Shown here piece after piece: positions 1-13,500 of a stretch of 64,000 bases of DNA. This DNA comes from Drosophila persimilis (Eukaryota > Arthropoda > Insecta > Diptera > Drosophilidae): the NCBI RefSeq assembly GCF_003286085.1, contig NW_020825288.1, positions 27,342,001 to 27,406,000 of the forward strand, in the 5' to 3' direction. The notes beneath the pieces were generated by a model. It ran no database searches and was not told where the DNA came from. It saw only the letters and a program-made list of their open reading frames with translations. Positions within the stretch are counted from its first letter, which is position 1. Each line of letters starts with the position of its first letter. The translations under genes and the position numbers were made by a program.

Positions 1-3000
1 AATATCCTTTTGGGGCTGAAAATAGTAAAGAGACAACTCGTTAAAGCGATACAACACTCGTTGGAGCGGGGAGTTACTCGCTAGAGATTAGCAAACAAAC
101 AACAGTTCAACTGCAACGGAGTCTCGCTATCAGTGACTCCCTTAAATGCACTCCAAAGAGCGACAACACTATCGTACTCTTTAGTGCAGCAGGCAGGCAG
201 AAAGGGGGAGCCAGCCAAGCTATCGAGGTCTACCCCTCCCGTACCCAAACGCTTATCGCACACTTATACCGATTGTCACGCCCCTCAGCCACCCCACCCC
301 CCATGTCACACACCGCCTCTGGGATCCATCATTACCACGGATCATCGGAGCGGGGGGAGGGGGCATGTGTACAAAACAATTGTTATTGTCATTTTGCATG
401 TTTATGGCAAAATCCGCAAATTGTTGTTGCTGGCGCTTGCGTCAGCAGCTGCAACAACTGCAGCTGGTTTGACGAACCAAAAAAAATGGCAAAAAATAAC
501 AACAAAAGCAACACAACAAATGTATTGGATTGGATCGTGCAAAATATCTACGGCATTTCCGCTCCCAAAGGGATTTGCGGGCCGCCTCTTAGTCATTGCC
601 CCACATGCAGATGTGGCTTTTGGTGCCCTGGGGGCACGGAGGGGCAGGGGCACATCGAGTGGCTCTTGCTGTGGCTGTAGGCGCCAGCATTGGCGTCGCG
701 ATTGGGTTTGTCGCAATTGTTGCTGTTGTTTCTGTTTCTGTTGCTGTTGCTGTTGCTGCTGGTGCTGGTACGTTGAGTCTTCAAACGAAATTCCCCGACA
801 TGTTACGCAGCGATACCGCCAGTACCGCGAGTACCGCGAGTACCGAGTACTGAGCACCGAGCAAAAAATTGTTCGCGATTGCATTTACCGCGAAATTAAA
901 TCAAAACAAGAAGGGAAGGCTATGCTTCCAAGGGGTCGAACCATCGAATACCCTCGAAAAGTGATCGTTCTTATGGCAGATGTGGGATATACTAAGCCGA
1001 GGTATTTAGGTATCTTCCATACCCTAAAAACCCTAAAAGGTATGCCCACACCGAATCGTTTTTGGAATCTTAACCACAAAACATGCCAAACATCTCCTAA
1101 ACACATCGTACTTTCACTTTAAAGGGTATTCTTACGACGACTGCGACTGCGAAGTGCTGTTCATGAACTTACACACACTTACAAACGTAAGCACACACAC
1201 GTACCGTACGCACTCACTCACACACGCACACAAGTGCAAAAGCATATTCATTTACAATTTGCGAAAATGTCATCGTCGAAGGGAGGGGGGCGCGAACAGA
1301 GGGGCGGGCACAGGGACAGGGCGAGTGACAGACAGACAAACGGAGGGATGGATGGCCGCCGCCGCTGCTGCTGCTGCTGTCGCTGCCGGCTGTACAAATT
1401 TTCGCTATCTAAAACTGTAAACAACAAATGTACATAAAATAAAAATCGACAAAATGCACAAACCACACATCGCCACACACATACTGATGCATGAGTGTGT
1501 TGCAAAGTGCGAGGCCGGCCAGACAGTGGAAGGGAGGGGCAGGGGCAGGGGGTGCAGCAAGTGATCAAGCAGCGCAACATGTCTAGACACGAATACAGTT
1601 ATCAAATTGTACATTAGATTACCATCGCAGCACACAGGGGCCGGGGGAGGGTGTATGAGAATGCAGATTTCTTGGAAATGTACAAATGTATTGTTTGTGC
1701 GCGTGTGTGTGTAGGTGAGACTTAAGATTCGATCCAATTGAAAGAGGAATACCCTACAAGTGTATTTTCACAGGGTATTGAGGGATCCTTAAGCAATCTG
1801 AATCTGATTTATCGTCTAAAGGTACTCGAGACAACAATTGTAAATATGATTTGGAAAGTAATCGTCTTCCGTTAAGATCTACTCTCTAAATTACGTTGGG
1901 TCCACTTCTGACAGGGGGACTAGTAATCATAATCACTGATAGAGAATCCGATGGGTCAGGGCACTGTGGGGGCAGTAGATTCTATGTTGGGTGGAAAAAA
2001 GTTGCTATTAATATTTCTCTTTTAAGAGCTGCAGATGGAAAGACATTTGATACCGATTCGTAATGGATATTCCACATATGAACGGGAATCATAAATTCAT
2101 CCTGAATTGGAGCTAATTGACATTAATTAACACAGCATCCTTTTTCCGCTGGATCCTTCGCCGTTGCGTTACTTATTTTTCCATCGATATGGCGCTGTCC
2201 AGGCACCCACCCCCTTCCCACTTTCAAACACTATAATTATGGTGAATTAAGAGGTGTGTGGGGGGTACACATGCACACAAACATACATACACATATGTAT
2301 TTGCATTGATGTCTGTAACATACACACACACGAACACACATAACAAAGGCCACGGCTGTTTATTGGAATTTGGCATAAATGTTGCTGCTCTGCTGCCGCT
2401 TCCCCTCCATCCACATCCATCCACCACCACAAACACAAATCATTGATGAAAAAACTAAAAACAATTCTCCTTTTTTTATACCGACCTCTGTTTTTGGGCA
2501 GAGCACACACTGCTGACGGTGACGCAGCGCGACAACGTCGCTTATATTGTGCGTGCGACCAGGACGGAAACAAGGCAAGGCGGCCGCCACACACAGAAAT
2601 CACACTAAATTCACTGCGAGATCGCCACGCGCGTGCCAATTAGTAAACGTATTTCGATTCCCACGGCTTTGCTGCACATAATATAATGTCGAAAACTTAT
2701 TTTCCATAAACACACGCACACAGCGTTAAAACGTCAAAATTTTGGTTTTTTACGCTTCACTTTTTTTCAGGATTAGTGTGGACGCGTGTCAGATATACCG
2801 TCCGACCCTCAGAAATATACCGTTTAATTTTAAAAATATATCGTAAATATACTGACGAATTCATGATATATTTTACATATTCCTCGTTTTTGATATTCGG
2901 TGGAAGTACTCATCTGTATTGGATTATTCCTAAAATGAGGTTTAAACAAAAAACGGTCAAGAGTCAAGTCATAGTTACAGTTACATATTGCTTTTGTATG

Positions 3001-3180
3001 GAAAAAACACACAGATTATTTGTTAAGGTCACACACCCTGCATATTTGTATACTTTTTTTGTAGTATTTCTGAGTATTTTAAACCAAACTGACAAAATTT
3101 ACCAAATGTTGCTGACATTTTCACTAATGTTGCAGAACTTTGAAAAAATACTAAATGTCGCTACATTTGCTACATGGGGG
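1..3180. other. Left flank without a recognisable gene
   Basis: Open frames here (for example 133-1122 on + and 402-884 on -) run through CAG/TTG microsatellites and give poly-Cys or poly-Gln with no family signature, so I do not call them genes. The stretch contains short tandem repeats (CGAGTAC units near 820-850), CA/TG-rich tracts near 1,185-1,235 and 2,270-2,345, and AT-rich DNA. It may hold untranslated 5' exons of Mhcl or the far end of another gene, but I see no coding evidence. Confidence 0.6.
2826..2901. repeat. Dispersed ~80-bp promoter-associated block, copy 1
   Basis: This AT-rich block shares an ordered string of matches with 58,257-58,335: a TTTTAAAAATATA run, then AAATATACTGACGA, then CATATTCC and CGTTTTTGATATT. 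Both copies contain motif-6-like ATATACC elements and both lie close to a motif-1 core promoter element. The homology extends beyond the core motifs, so it could be a small dispersed repeat that carries promoter elements. Confidence 0.55.
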
Positions 3181-3406
3181 TTACTACAGACAGAGTGACC
3201 ATACAATTTTGGTGAAAAAATGCATACAAATTTCCCGGTCGACCGTTTCATGCTTTTATAAAATATAATGTGAGAAACACATCCGTAATCGAAATATACC
3301 GTTCCACCGTCGGAAATATATCGTCACCTCTTCGAAACGGCATTTATTTGAATCCAATTTCTACATGTAGATTACATGTAAAAGTAACTTGACATCACGC
3401 TATAAA

Positions 3407-3468
3407 TAGTGTGACCATCTTCGCAATGCAACTATCGTCAGTTGTCTCACCACACCGACTATCGATAG
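3407..3468. promoter_or_regulatory. Core promoter cluster: motif 1 and DRE
   Basis: TAGTGTGACCA at 3,407-3,417 is, on the - strand, a full match to Ohler motif 1 (YGGTCACACTR). A DRE (TATCGATA) lies at 3,460-3,467. Further GGTCACAC-like elements occur near 3,027 and 3,190. Such clusters mark broad housekeeping-type promoters in Drosophila. The target is uncertain: it could start a 5' non-coding exon of Mhcl to the right, or a leftward transcript not recognised here. Confidence 0.5.
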
Positions 3469-3489
3469 CCTGTTGTTATCGCCATCATC

Positions 3490-4531
3490 GGTCGGATCGG
3501 TGAAATTTTGTATAGAAGTAGACTTTTAAATTAAATTAAATTAAAATATTAGATTAAAAACAAATCAACTATCCATTAAAGGAGCCACTGCTGTTTCTGA
3601 ATAGAAGGAATCATGCATATGGTTGTGCCCGTGTGAGTGAATGCCTTGGCGAATAAGTGTGTGTGCATTGGTGTTATCATAAAAAAAGACGTAGAAAAAC
3701 TGCAAAAACAAAGGTGTTATTGACTCCCGTGACTTTCTTTTCTGCGCTTTTGCTTCTGGTTGGGGCGTGGGGTGATCAAAAAGAGAGAACATGCAGATTG
3801 TATCAGTAATTAGAAGAGTTTCTGCATTAAATTAGTGGAAAACATAAATCAAATGAGAGCGAGACGAGTCTCTGGGGCAATCAATACCAATGCCCAGCCC
3901 CCCTTAAAGTGAGTGAGTGTGGTGTTTGTGTGTGTGTGCGTGCTCGTGTATGAGAAAACAAAACAAAATCATGGAATAAATATGGAAAAAAGAAAGCGCA
4001 TAATTGAATAACTAATAACAAAAACAGGGCAAACGGGCAACAAACTCAATGACAAAGCAAAGCCAGAAGCAAAGCGAAAATGCAATATCAACGAAAAATA
4101 TGCCATTGTTTATGTGATTTTGCAAATACACAAACAAACACACAGACACGAACACATGCACATATATACGAATGCAGTCTGGCTGGCAGAAGATAACTGT
4201 TGTTTGTGCAGGCGGGTGGGTGCATTGCTCGCAGGGTTTCTTGGCGAGAGTGCGAGTGCGATAGAGAGAGTGTGAGAAAACTAAAAACGCAAACCGCAAG
4301 CGAAAGAGTGGGAGGGACTGAGAGTAGAGCAGACAGCAGAGAAAAATGCAAATCAAATTAGTTCAGACTAACGGGGCATGACAAGTATATTGAAAAGAAG
4401 GTAGGGCAGTGCAGCTGTCTCTCACTCTCTCCGGCCGGCTTACTTACCTTCCAATTGAATATACCTTGGGCACGCCCTTGAACTTATACACATTGAACAT
4501 TCTTAACCCTATCGTTATCCCTATCCCACAG
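3490..4531. other. Gene-free stretch upstream of Mhcl coding exon 1
   Basis: No coding evidence. The stretch is AT-rich with CA/TG tracts (around 3,915-3,945 and 4,130-4,165). It ends in a pyrimidine-rich CTATCCCACAG, a good splice acceptor at 4,530-4,531, so it is probably a 5' intron of Mhcl following an untranslated exon whose position I cannot fix. Confidence 0.45.
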
Positions 4532-4586
4532 CTAGAACCTAAGGACCTCTCGCACCCACACCCAACCACCCACACAACCACAGAAG
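4532..4586 (+). other. Mhcl: Probable 5'UTR part of Mhcl exon with PDZ start
   Basis: The segment lies between an acceptor-like CCCACAG and the ATG at 4,587, which is preceded by CAGAAG. It has no other coding sense. It is consistent with a leader exon joined to an upstream untranslated exon. Confidence 0.45.
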
Positions 4587-7500
4587 ATGTTCAACTTCAT
4601 GAAGAAGAGCGCCGGCGACGAGGAGAAGGAGCGCCGCAAGCGCGAAAAGAAACTCCGCAAAGAGGCTAAAGGGATCGGCGGAGGCACCAACGGTGGCGGC
4701 ATCGGCATTGGTGGCGTCACCGGCAGCATGAGCACCGACGAGCTGCTGCGGCTTGACGAGGTGCGTCGCTCCCTGAAGATCCGTGGCCGGCGCAAGGAGA
4801 AGGAGAAGCTGCCCAGCGGCATCACAGCGGACTACAGTGCGGATTTCTTTGCGGCCCTGAATGCAGATGCAGTGGCCAACAGGAGCGCAACAGCAGCAGC
4901 TCCTGGAACTGCTGGCGGATCGGAGCAAGATCGTGGCAATGAGGAAATTGTAGCATCTGTGATGACGCATATCGAGAGTCGCTCGTCCAACGGCGCTGGG
5001 GTCAGTGTCAACTACAGCGAGGTCACACATTCCCTGCTTGCCGGTGGCCTAAAGGTGAGTCCAGTGGAGTACAGCTGAAGATTTCAGTCCTAATTGATGA
5101 CTTATCCTTCCTCTAGAACCGCTTTCTGCCGCCTGTGCCACCAAAGCCGCCAAAGCGTGGCATTCTGAAGGGTTCCCGCAGCAACATGACCAATGTGCAC
5201 GAGGAGCTCACGTTCCCAGCGGGCGGCGGCAGCGGCGGAGGTGGAGTCACCACTGGTGGTGGCACACCAGAAATGCTGATGCGCAACACCATCCAGAACG
5301 AGCTGCTGTACGAGGGAGCGGCACGCGGAGCAGCCGGTTCGATTGGCTCCAATTCCAGTCAGCACGGTACCTCCTTCACCTCCGTCGAGAGCCTGCGTAG
5401 CGACGGCGATCAACCGCATCAGCAGCGAGCTATGACCCTACCGGCCAATGCCCGCTACGGAGCGCCTCCGCAGGTGCCGCAGCTCCATGTGCTAACATCG
5501 CCGTCGCCCAGCGCCGACAGTCTCACAGATACCACAAACTCCTCGTTCGCCACGCCCCCCTTCTCGCTGAGTCCCATTGGCGAGTCGCAGGGCATCGATC
5601 GCTGGGCCCGGGTGCATGCCTTCGAGGATGTTCTGCTGCCCCTTCCCCCAGTGCAGCTGGTGCATCTGCCACCGCCCCGCCAGCTGGTCATTCGACGGCA
5701 GAAGTCGCCGCGCCAGGATTTTGGTTTCAGCCTGCGCAAGGCCATCTGCCTGGACCGCACCGAGTCGCTGACGTCGCCCATCTTTCGGCCGGTGATCTTC
5801 GCCGAGCCCGGTGCTGGAGGCGGCGCCACGGGTCTGCTGCCAGGCGATCGTCTTATCAAAGTGAATGGTACGCCCGTGGGCGACTTGTCCAGAGAGATTA
5901 TCATCGAGATGATCAGGAACAGCGGCGACGCTGTCACCGTTGAGGTAAGTACCATCTTTCCTTCTTAAGTAGCCATCTAATGCGTCTGCCCATCTCCAGG
6001 TGCAGCCTGTGGCCGAATTGGTGGAGCTGAGCAAGCGATGCATGGCACCCATTACGGCCACCGTGGAGGAGATCGATCATTCCATTACCAACGGCAACTG
6101 CAACACCCTCCGGCGCAGTGCCAGCAAGCGATTCAAGCGTCAGGTGAGTCTCGGGCACTCGATCGTTAGCAGAGATCAATGATTGATGGAGCCAGCGACA
6201 TCGGCATCGCTATCGCCATCCCAGCAGCATTGCAATGAACCGAACCGAGCCCCTCCACACATTAATTCCATAACGACACTGCCCATTAGTACGACTAGTA
6301 TTCATGGGGCGGCTGTGATTGATTAAAACGAGTGGGGAGAAACATTAGAGATATTGAGAACCGAACAAAACTATTCGCTTTTTGTTTGGTCTCTCCATTC
6401 CCAATAGGGATTCAAATATTCTTTATGGCTTCTCTTTCGATAGAGTTTTTATAAGTATTCTTTTTGAATTCCATCTCCAATTGTAATTCAAAAATATTCA
6501 GGTATGCAATCATGTGATTCATTAGTTCCAAGGAATGTGCTAATGTTTTAGCTGTTGAATGGTGTTAAGGAAGTTAGTCATGAGTAGTAGTTCCCCAATC
6601 AGATAGTGCAGGTAGTCTCCAACTAGGAATACGTTTTCATATTACATTTGTGACAATAAGATGTGGTATTTGTATTTCCGTTTTCCAGGTATTGCACTGA
6701 ATATGCATCAAAAGGTGTGCCTTTTAGCAAAAACGATAGGCTATTATAGGGACCTCTTATTGAGCTAGGTCTATAATCGAATTATCTTTTCTTCCCCTTT
6801 AATCGCTTACTTACCCTAGATTAATAGCTTTTATAAATTACTGTTGATGTTCTTTCGAAATGGAACCTATCTTATTCTGGAATCCAATACCCCAAAAGGG
6901 TATCCCTTCATTGTCATATACCCATCCCTGCCACTCACTCAGCCACCCTGTGGATGTGGATGCAATTCTTATTGACTTGTTGACTATGCCTGGAAACGTG
7001 TTTGACATTTTCTCGCCGTGTTTACTCCGTAGTTTTCGCACAAATATTGTGAAACTGACAGTTGTTGGGTGTCCCGCCTCCCCGTCGATCTATCCAGCCA
7101 TCCATCTATCTATCTACATATCTGTATTGTATCTGTATCTGTTGCTATTCTCCAGTCTGTTCGGCGGGGGCTAGTCCCTTTCTATAAATATTTTCGTAGT
7201 GGATCTGTGGCGGTGTGCTGGGTTGGGCCGGGCCTCTAAGGCGTTGACATATTTCAGCGCCTTACTCATTCTCTTACCATCCATTCAAGAAGAAGTCGGA
7301 GGCGCAGACTGCGGCTACAGAAATAAACCGATTTGGCAACACTGTGGAAAAACTCGAACTGCATTGGGTATGCGTTTTAGCATTCATCCATGCAACATGC
7401 CAACAGCAGCAGCAGCAGCCAGCCAGCCCACTCTTCAAAGCGTCTTTCAGATGGCAGCAGCAGCAGCAGCGATCCCTCGTGCAGCCCAGTAGTACGCCTG

Positions 7501-10500
7501 GGGACATAGCACGAATATGGCAGGGCATATAGCATATAAGGTGGGGTGCTTCCGCTCTTGGGGGAGACATGCTCCCCTCTCTCCTTCTCTCGCTTGCATT
7601 CAATGTCGGAGCTCTTTCCTTCCTGTTGATATACCTTGGGCAACAAGCAGCCAGGGCGGCGCTGCCAGCGTTGACAGCGACTGCAACTTCGGGAGACTGC
7701 AGCTGTGTGTGCATTTCTACACCCACTTGGAACGTCGGCGGCGGCGGCGGCCTACACAAATAGCAGCAGCAGCGACGTCAACGCAGGCTTCGCCTCTGCC
7801 TGCGTCTGACTGTGTGTCTTTTGGTACCCAGCGTACGCAGGGTATATTGGGTTCTGGGATAGGCAAAAGGAAGGGTCTTTAAATATACATTTTCGCTTTT
7901 CTTTTTCTAATAGATCTCTAGAAGAGTCGAATAAATCGGTAATTTGTGAACATCCATCGATCCATATAATGGCGGTCCCCAGAATCTATCAACAAAACAC
8001 ACATTCTTTGGGTTTCTTGGGTAGCCCCTAGGTCCATACATCACCTTCATTATTCTGACTTGTTTTCTGTTTGTTGTTGTTGTTGTTGTTGGTCGGTCGG
8101 CTCGATGGGGCTTGCTGCTTTGCTTGGGAGCAGGGCCGTGCCGTCAGTACGCTGAAAACTTTGACCAGGTTCGGTAGACGACGGGAGATCGAGAAGAAAC
8201 AAAAACAAAATACCGCGAGACGAAGCGACGCGACGGCTCCACCATACACCCACAGTGAAATTTGTTGTTGTTCGAGTGGCAGAGTGGCGGAGTGGCGGAG
8301 TACTGTGCCCGAAGTTGATTTTAATGTTTTCTATGCCGTGACGATTATTCTGGCTGTCATTCGAGTTTGGCTTTAATTCATAATTTGTACTCCCAGACGA
8401 TTTCGTGACTGGAGTCTTGTGCAGTGCAATCAATCAATCAACACAACACAACACAACACACAGAAAAGAAACAGCAAAACAGCATAAACCGATACTCAAA
8501 GACCTATCCGATCGTCCGACTGATCGATGATTGGCCATTTTGAGGCAACAGTCAGCAGGCAGTAATTGTGTCTAATGTCAAAGCAGCGCTAAGTGCTCCG
8601 ATAGCCACAAAAGCAAACATTTCCAAGGTTTTCAACGCGCGCTCCAATTTCTCATTCACTTCCCTGCTGCTGCCATTGTCCCGCTTCGGTCCGGAGATCT
8701 CAGATTTGCTCAGAGATCTGCTCTGTCCTACGCTCTGGTCATGCTCCAAGTGCTGCTGCTGTTGTTGCTGCCACAGCTGCTGGCCATGACAATTGTCGGT
8801 GTGGACAAACAGTGATCACGTAACAGAAGAGACAGAAGATTAGCATTAGCCATGTTCCTCAAGCCCAAGAGCTTTGAGCAGACGCTGCGGGGCGGCATTG
8901 TGCCTGCCGTGCCGGCAGCACCCGGTTCCGGACTGAATCCCTCCTTCCACAAGGGCTGCACGGGCAAGGCGCATGCCTGTGGCACCAACAAATCCGGAGT
9001 CCAGAAAGTACCAGCACCCAGCAAGCCCTCCGCGAAAGCCACTCCGAAGGCACAGCGAAAGAACAGCATCAGCTCGGAGACGATCAGTGAGAGCGGATCG
9101 GAGAACTCCAACAGTTGGCCCTCGTCCTCCACGGGAGGAGGGTCAGTGCCACCGCCCAAGCCGCCGCGTCTGGCGGTCACCAAGGCCAAGGAAGCGGCTG
9201 CCGCTGCTGCTCCTACTCCTACTCCCACCCCTCCGCTGCCAATTACACCGATCTTCGAGAGGGCCACCAGTCGTTCAAGGAGCTTCCGCAGCAAGGCAGA
9301 AGCCTCTCCGCCAACCGCATCCATCCGTCCGCCCTGGAACAGTTCTGCTGTGGCCGCCTCCAAGTATGCAGCCGCTGCTGCCAGTGCTCCCCAGTCCCCC
9401 ATTCCGAGCCTACGGAGCTCCTACCGCAGACGTCGCGATGCCCAAAACATTGGCCTCCAATGGCCGGCCATTTGGGCCACTGCGCTGGCCGCCAACTACA
9501 AAAACTATGATGCCAGCGTCAAGCGTCAAAAGGTATCGTATGAAGCGGCATGAAGAACGGACCAACACTAAGCAGCAAAAAAAATGTTAGCATTGGGGAT
9601 AAAAAAGAGATCCAATTGCAAGAGAAGAGATCCAATTAACATATGAAAGGAACATGAATTTTGATCTGACCTGAATGGCAATTTTATGCGAATTTATCAG
9701 GGAATTTAATGATACCCGATAATATGTAAATCCATTTAGAATTTCTTGTGGAACAGAAACTAAAGCAGAGCTGAAATTTATATCTCCGATGATCTTGGAA
9801 GCTTCATTGAAAGCATTTTCTGATTATTAGACTATGAGAGATTTGTATAAAAGAGGACAACTAGCTCTCGATCCTTTATTAGTTTTCATAATTCTAACAT
9901 TTGAAGGATCTGTTAAATCAATTCCTAAAGAAAATCGATTACAAGGGTTATTCCTTAATTACATTTCATGATTTTAAAGAATATTTACCAATCATTGTAT
10001 AACATCACAAATCGTGTAAGATTTTCTTATACACACATAAAGAATTTATTTGGAAACCCTTTAGATAATTTTCCTAGCTGAAAAACATACCCAAAACCCT
10101 GTTGAACAGTGTGCTGGAGTGCTGCATTCGTATCTGAAAAACTTTCTAGTAATTCTCCAACCGATCGATCGATCGATGCAATAAAAGGCAACAACAACGA
10201 ATGAAACGAATGAAGTGGACACAAAAGATGGTATCGATCGGATCGGATCGGATCGGATCGCCGAACCATGACCCAATGTACGATTTAGTTGTTAGACCTT
10301 TTATTATTATTATGCTTGGACGGTGCGTGGGCTGTACAATCCCCGAGTCTCATAATTTACGGTATGCTTGGGTATGGTATAGTATGGTATGGCCCGCTGT
10401 CTTGTTGCTGCATTTATGGCTGGCCTTTATGGCTCAATACGCCTGCGGTGCCGCGGCGACAACGACCACGACCACGACCACTACCACTACCACCACTGCC

Positions 10501-13500
10501 GCGATGGGCTCCCTCCAATGAGCGGAAGTGTTCATTTAGGAACGGAGTTAGCGTCGTACGACCGTATCGTAGCTGTCTGTCTTATTTAGAGGTTCTCCAT
10601 AATACAATGAACGGATAGCAGGGGGGATATGATATGATATCGAGACAGAAGCTTTAGCAAATCCCCAATTGTCTTTCCATTTTTATATACTTCTAGCCAG
10701 TGCCGGTGCCCCCACACCCCCTACCATCCATGCCCACAGCCATGTTAATTAGTCAGGTCTCTCGCGGTGTCGCTGTCTACACACCGCCGCCTCTTCTATA
10801 TCTAATTTGTGTGTGTGCGTTTGCGTGCCCCTTCCCCCAATAGCTATAGCTATAGCCATAGCCATAGCCATAGCCTCCTCTGTGCGGAGTTCGTTGCACT
10901 CTTGCTCCGTTGCTCTATTCTGGAGTGCAGCATTGATTGACAGTGGACATGCGCCAGACGCGTATTTTTCTGTGTTTATCTAAATATTCTTTCAAACAAG
11001 TTCCGCGCACCGAGCGATGGATGGATGGATGGATATGCGTGGAAAACATGCACTACAAGACTGCAAGACTACAAGACTGTGAAGTGAGCGATCAATTTGG
11101 GAGCTATTTGAGCGGGTCTATCTTGTTGGAAAATCAAGAAAAACTAGACATGAAATAAGGGGGTTTTCGCTTAAATTAGGTAATTTAGAATATATTAAAT
11201 GACCTCATGGACCTGTAAAATTGTTTCGAGAGAAGGCTGTCGTGTTGGAATATGCATTTGGGTTATGAATTTGAAGAAAACGGTTAAAATACAATAGAAC
11301 GTGCATTTACCCGATTTCGAAACGTTGCAGAACTATTTAAATAATATATTTAATGACTTTAGGGATCTATAAAGTTGGTTTAGGATTTTAAATGTTCCGT
11401 TTTGGCATAGATTTCTGTAGTAGATTGTCGTATAGATTAGCCACAACATACTCAAATCTTGAGCATTCGCTTCCCATTCACAAACTATTTCAAAAGTCTT
11501 TCCAAACTGTAACACAATTAATTCGTACACAAATCGCTGACTAAATTTGTTTATATCTCGCATCCGTAGAGATACTTTCCCAACCTGATCGTGTCCGAGG
11601 AGAGACTTTCCCAACACAACTTCCTCTAGAGAACATTTTCCCCGAGTGCTAATTGAGGGCTATTGAACCTTGCACAATATACGAGTAGTAGTTTTCATAA
11701 TTCAAAAGGAGATGCTGCGGCATCACAGCACTGCTACTTCTCCCCCAAAAAGCAGCTCCATTTATAGCCACAAAATGTGAACTGACTTCGAGAACGACTC
11801 CGCTGTAGAGAACGTTGCATAATGACGCGTCCCGTGTCTCATGTCCGTGCAACCACATCCGCGTCGTCGTAGTCGTAGTAGTAGTCGAAGGCAGAGGCTT
11901 CTGGTGTCTAGCCGAATAGCATTTGGCGCGGCGTCTGGGCGGCTAATTAGGATTTAGAAAAATCATCAAATTTAGAAATGCAACCGAAATAAACCCCAAA
12001 AACGAAACTCTGCTGCGTCTTCGTGTCTTCGCATCTGCCAGCAGGGAGTACGATACGATAATAAATGGAATAAATGCGTGAAAATGCTGCCCCCCAATCT
12101 GCCTCGAGAGTGTACAAAAATAAACAACGAAAGAACTGCTTTGTATTGAAGTTTTTGCGAGGCGGCCCAGCCGACAAAATGTTGACCCCAATTTAACGTC
12201 AATTTTTGGTTTTAATTTTTTCGCAGAGCCGCCACGAGAATAGCCATGGAGGCGGAGAAGCAGGAGGCACCTCTCCAACAGCTGTTGGCGGAGGGGAGCT
12301 GGATGCAACGGATAGGACAGATGCTGTCGCCACCGTACAAGCAGAGCGGGAGCCAGAGCGTTTGTGGCTGGTCCATCGCGGAGGTTTCACTGCAGCCATA
12401 CGCCTGCCACAGCCAACAACCGTAGGAGGAGGCCATGAGGAGCCCCACAAGCTGCTGGTGCGATTGCTGCACAACGGGGAGCAGCTGACCGTCGACGAGG
12501 ACGATGTGGAGAAGCAGAATAACCCCGCCCTGGACCTATGCGAGGACATCTGCGAGCTAAAGTATCTGAACGAGGCCTCGGTGCTGCATTGCCTGCGACA
12601 GCGGTATGCGAGCAACCTCATCCACACCAAGGCGGGGCCCACGCTGCTCGTGGTCAATCCGATGGCCCCGTTGTCCCTCTACTCCGAGAAGGTAACAACT
12701 GGTCGCTGAATCTGACTCTGGATCTGAATCTGTGTGTGCGATCTGGTTATTTATCTGCTCTGCTCTCTCTCCCTCTCCCCCTCCCTCCGGTAGGTTGTCT
12801 CCATGTTCCGGGGCTGCAAGACGGAGGACATGCCGCCCCACGTCTACTCGCTGGCCCAGACCGCCTACAGGAGTCTGGTCGAGACGCGACGCGACCAGAG
12901 CCTCATATTCATGGGCCGATCTGGTTCTGGCAAATCCACAAGCTTCAAGCATGCTTTAAACTACTTGGCGTTGGCCGCTGGTATGTGTCGTGTGTCCCGT
13001 GTGTCGCGTGTGTCTGTGTCTATCTATCGACTGCAACTGCATTTGGCTGTAGGCTGGCCCAGTTTTTGGGCTGTGTGGCAGCCAACAGAATGTGTTCGCT
13101 CATTCGATTTGCTCATTTGCATTGTTGGCCAAGAAAATGCAGCTGCAATTAGTCGCCCCAGCCCAAGCCCAAGCCTACCTCCATTAGTGCCACAGAAAGG
13201 CGGAGGGAATCAAAGTGGAAATGGATTCCACCAGTATCTTTTAGTTAAATGTAGAGTAGCATTTCAGTAGTATTTTCTTCTTGCTCTAAAATGATTTCCA
13301 GGCAAATTAGAAGTCGTTTTAGACTCGTTATTTATAAGCAAACCCCAAAAGCAGACTTAAAGTTATAGATTGTATCTACCACATCCAAAATGTTTCCCAG
13401 TGTGGCCTAACTCACTATTCAATGTTCAGAATAGAATAAGCAAAGACAATCTAATAGTAAGATGAATAACGCCCATACATTTTAATGGTAAACGATTGTT

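Noticed and set aside
133-1122. Open frame of 329 codons on + (and 160 codons on - at 402-884)
   Set aside because: Both run through CAG/TTG repeats and give poly-Cys or poly-Gln, have no domain or splice support, and occupy the same DNA on opposite strands.
10235-10260. GATCG tandem repeat resembling a binding-site array
   Set aside because: A simple microsatellite; similar short repeats occur throughout the introns of this window.
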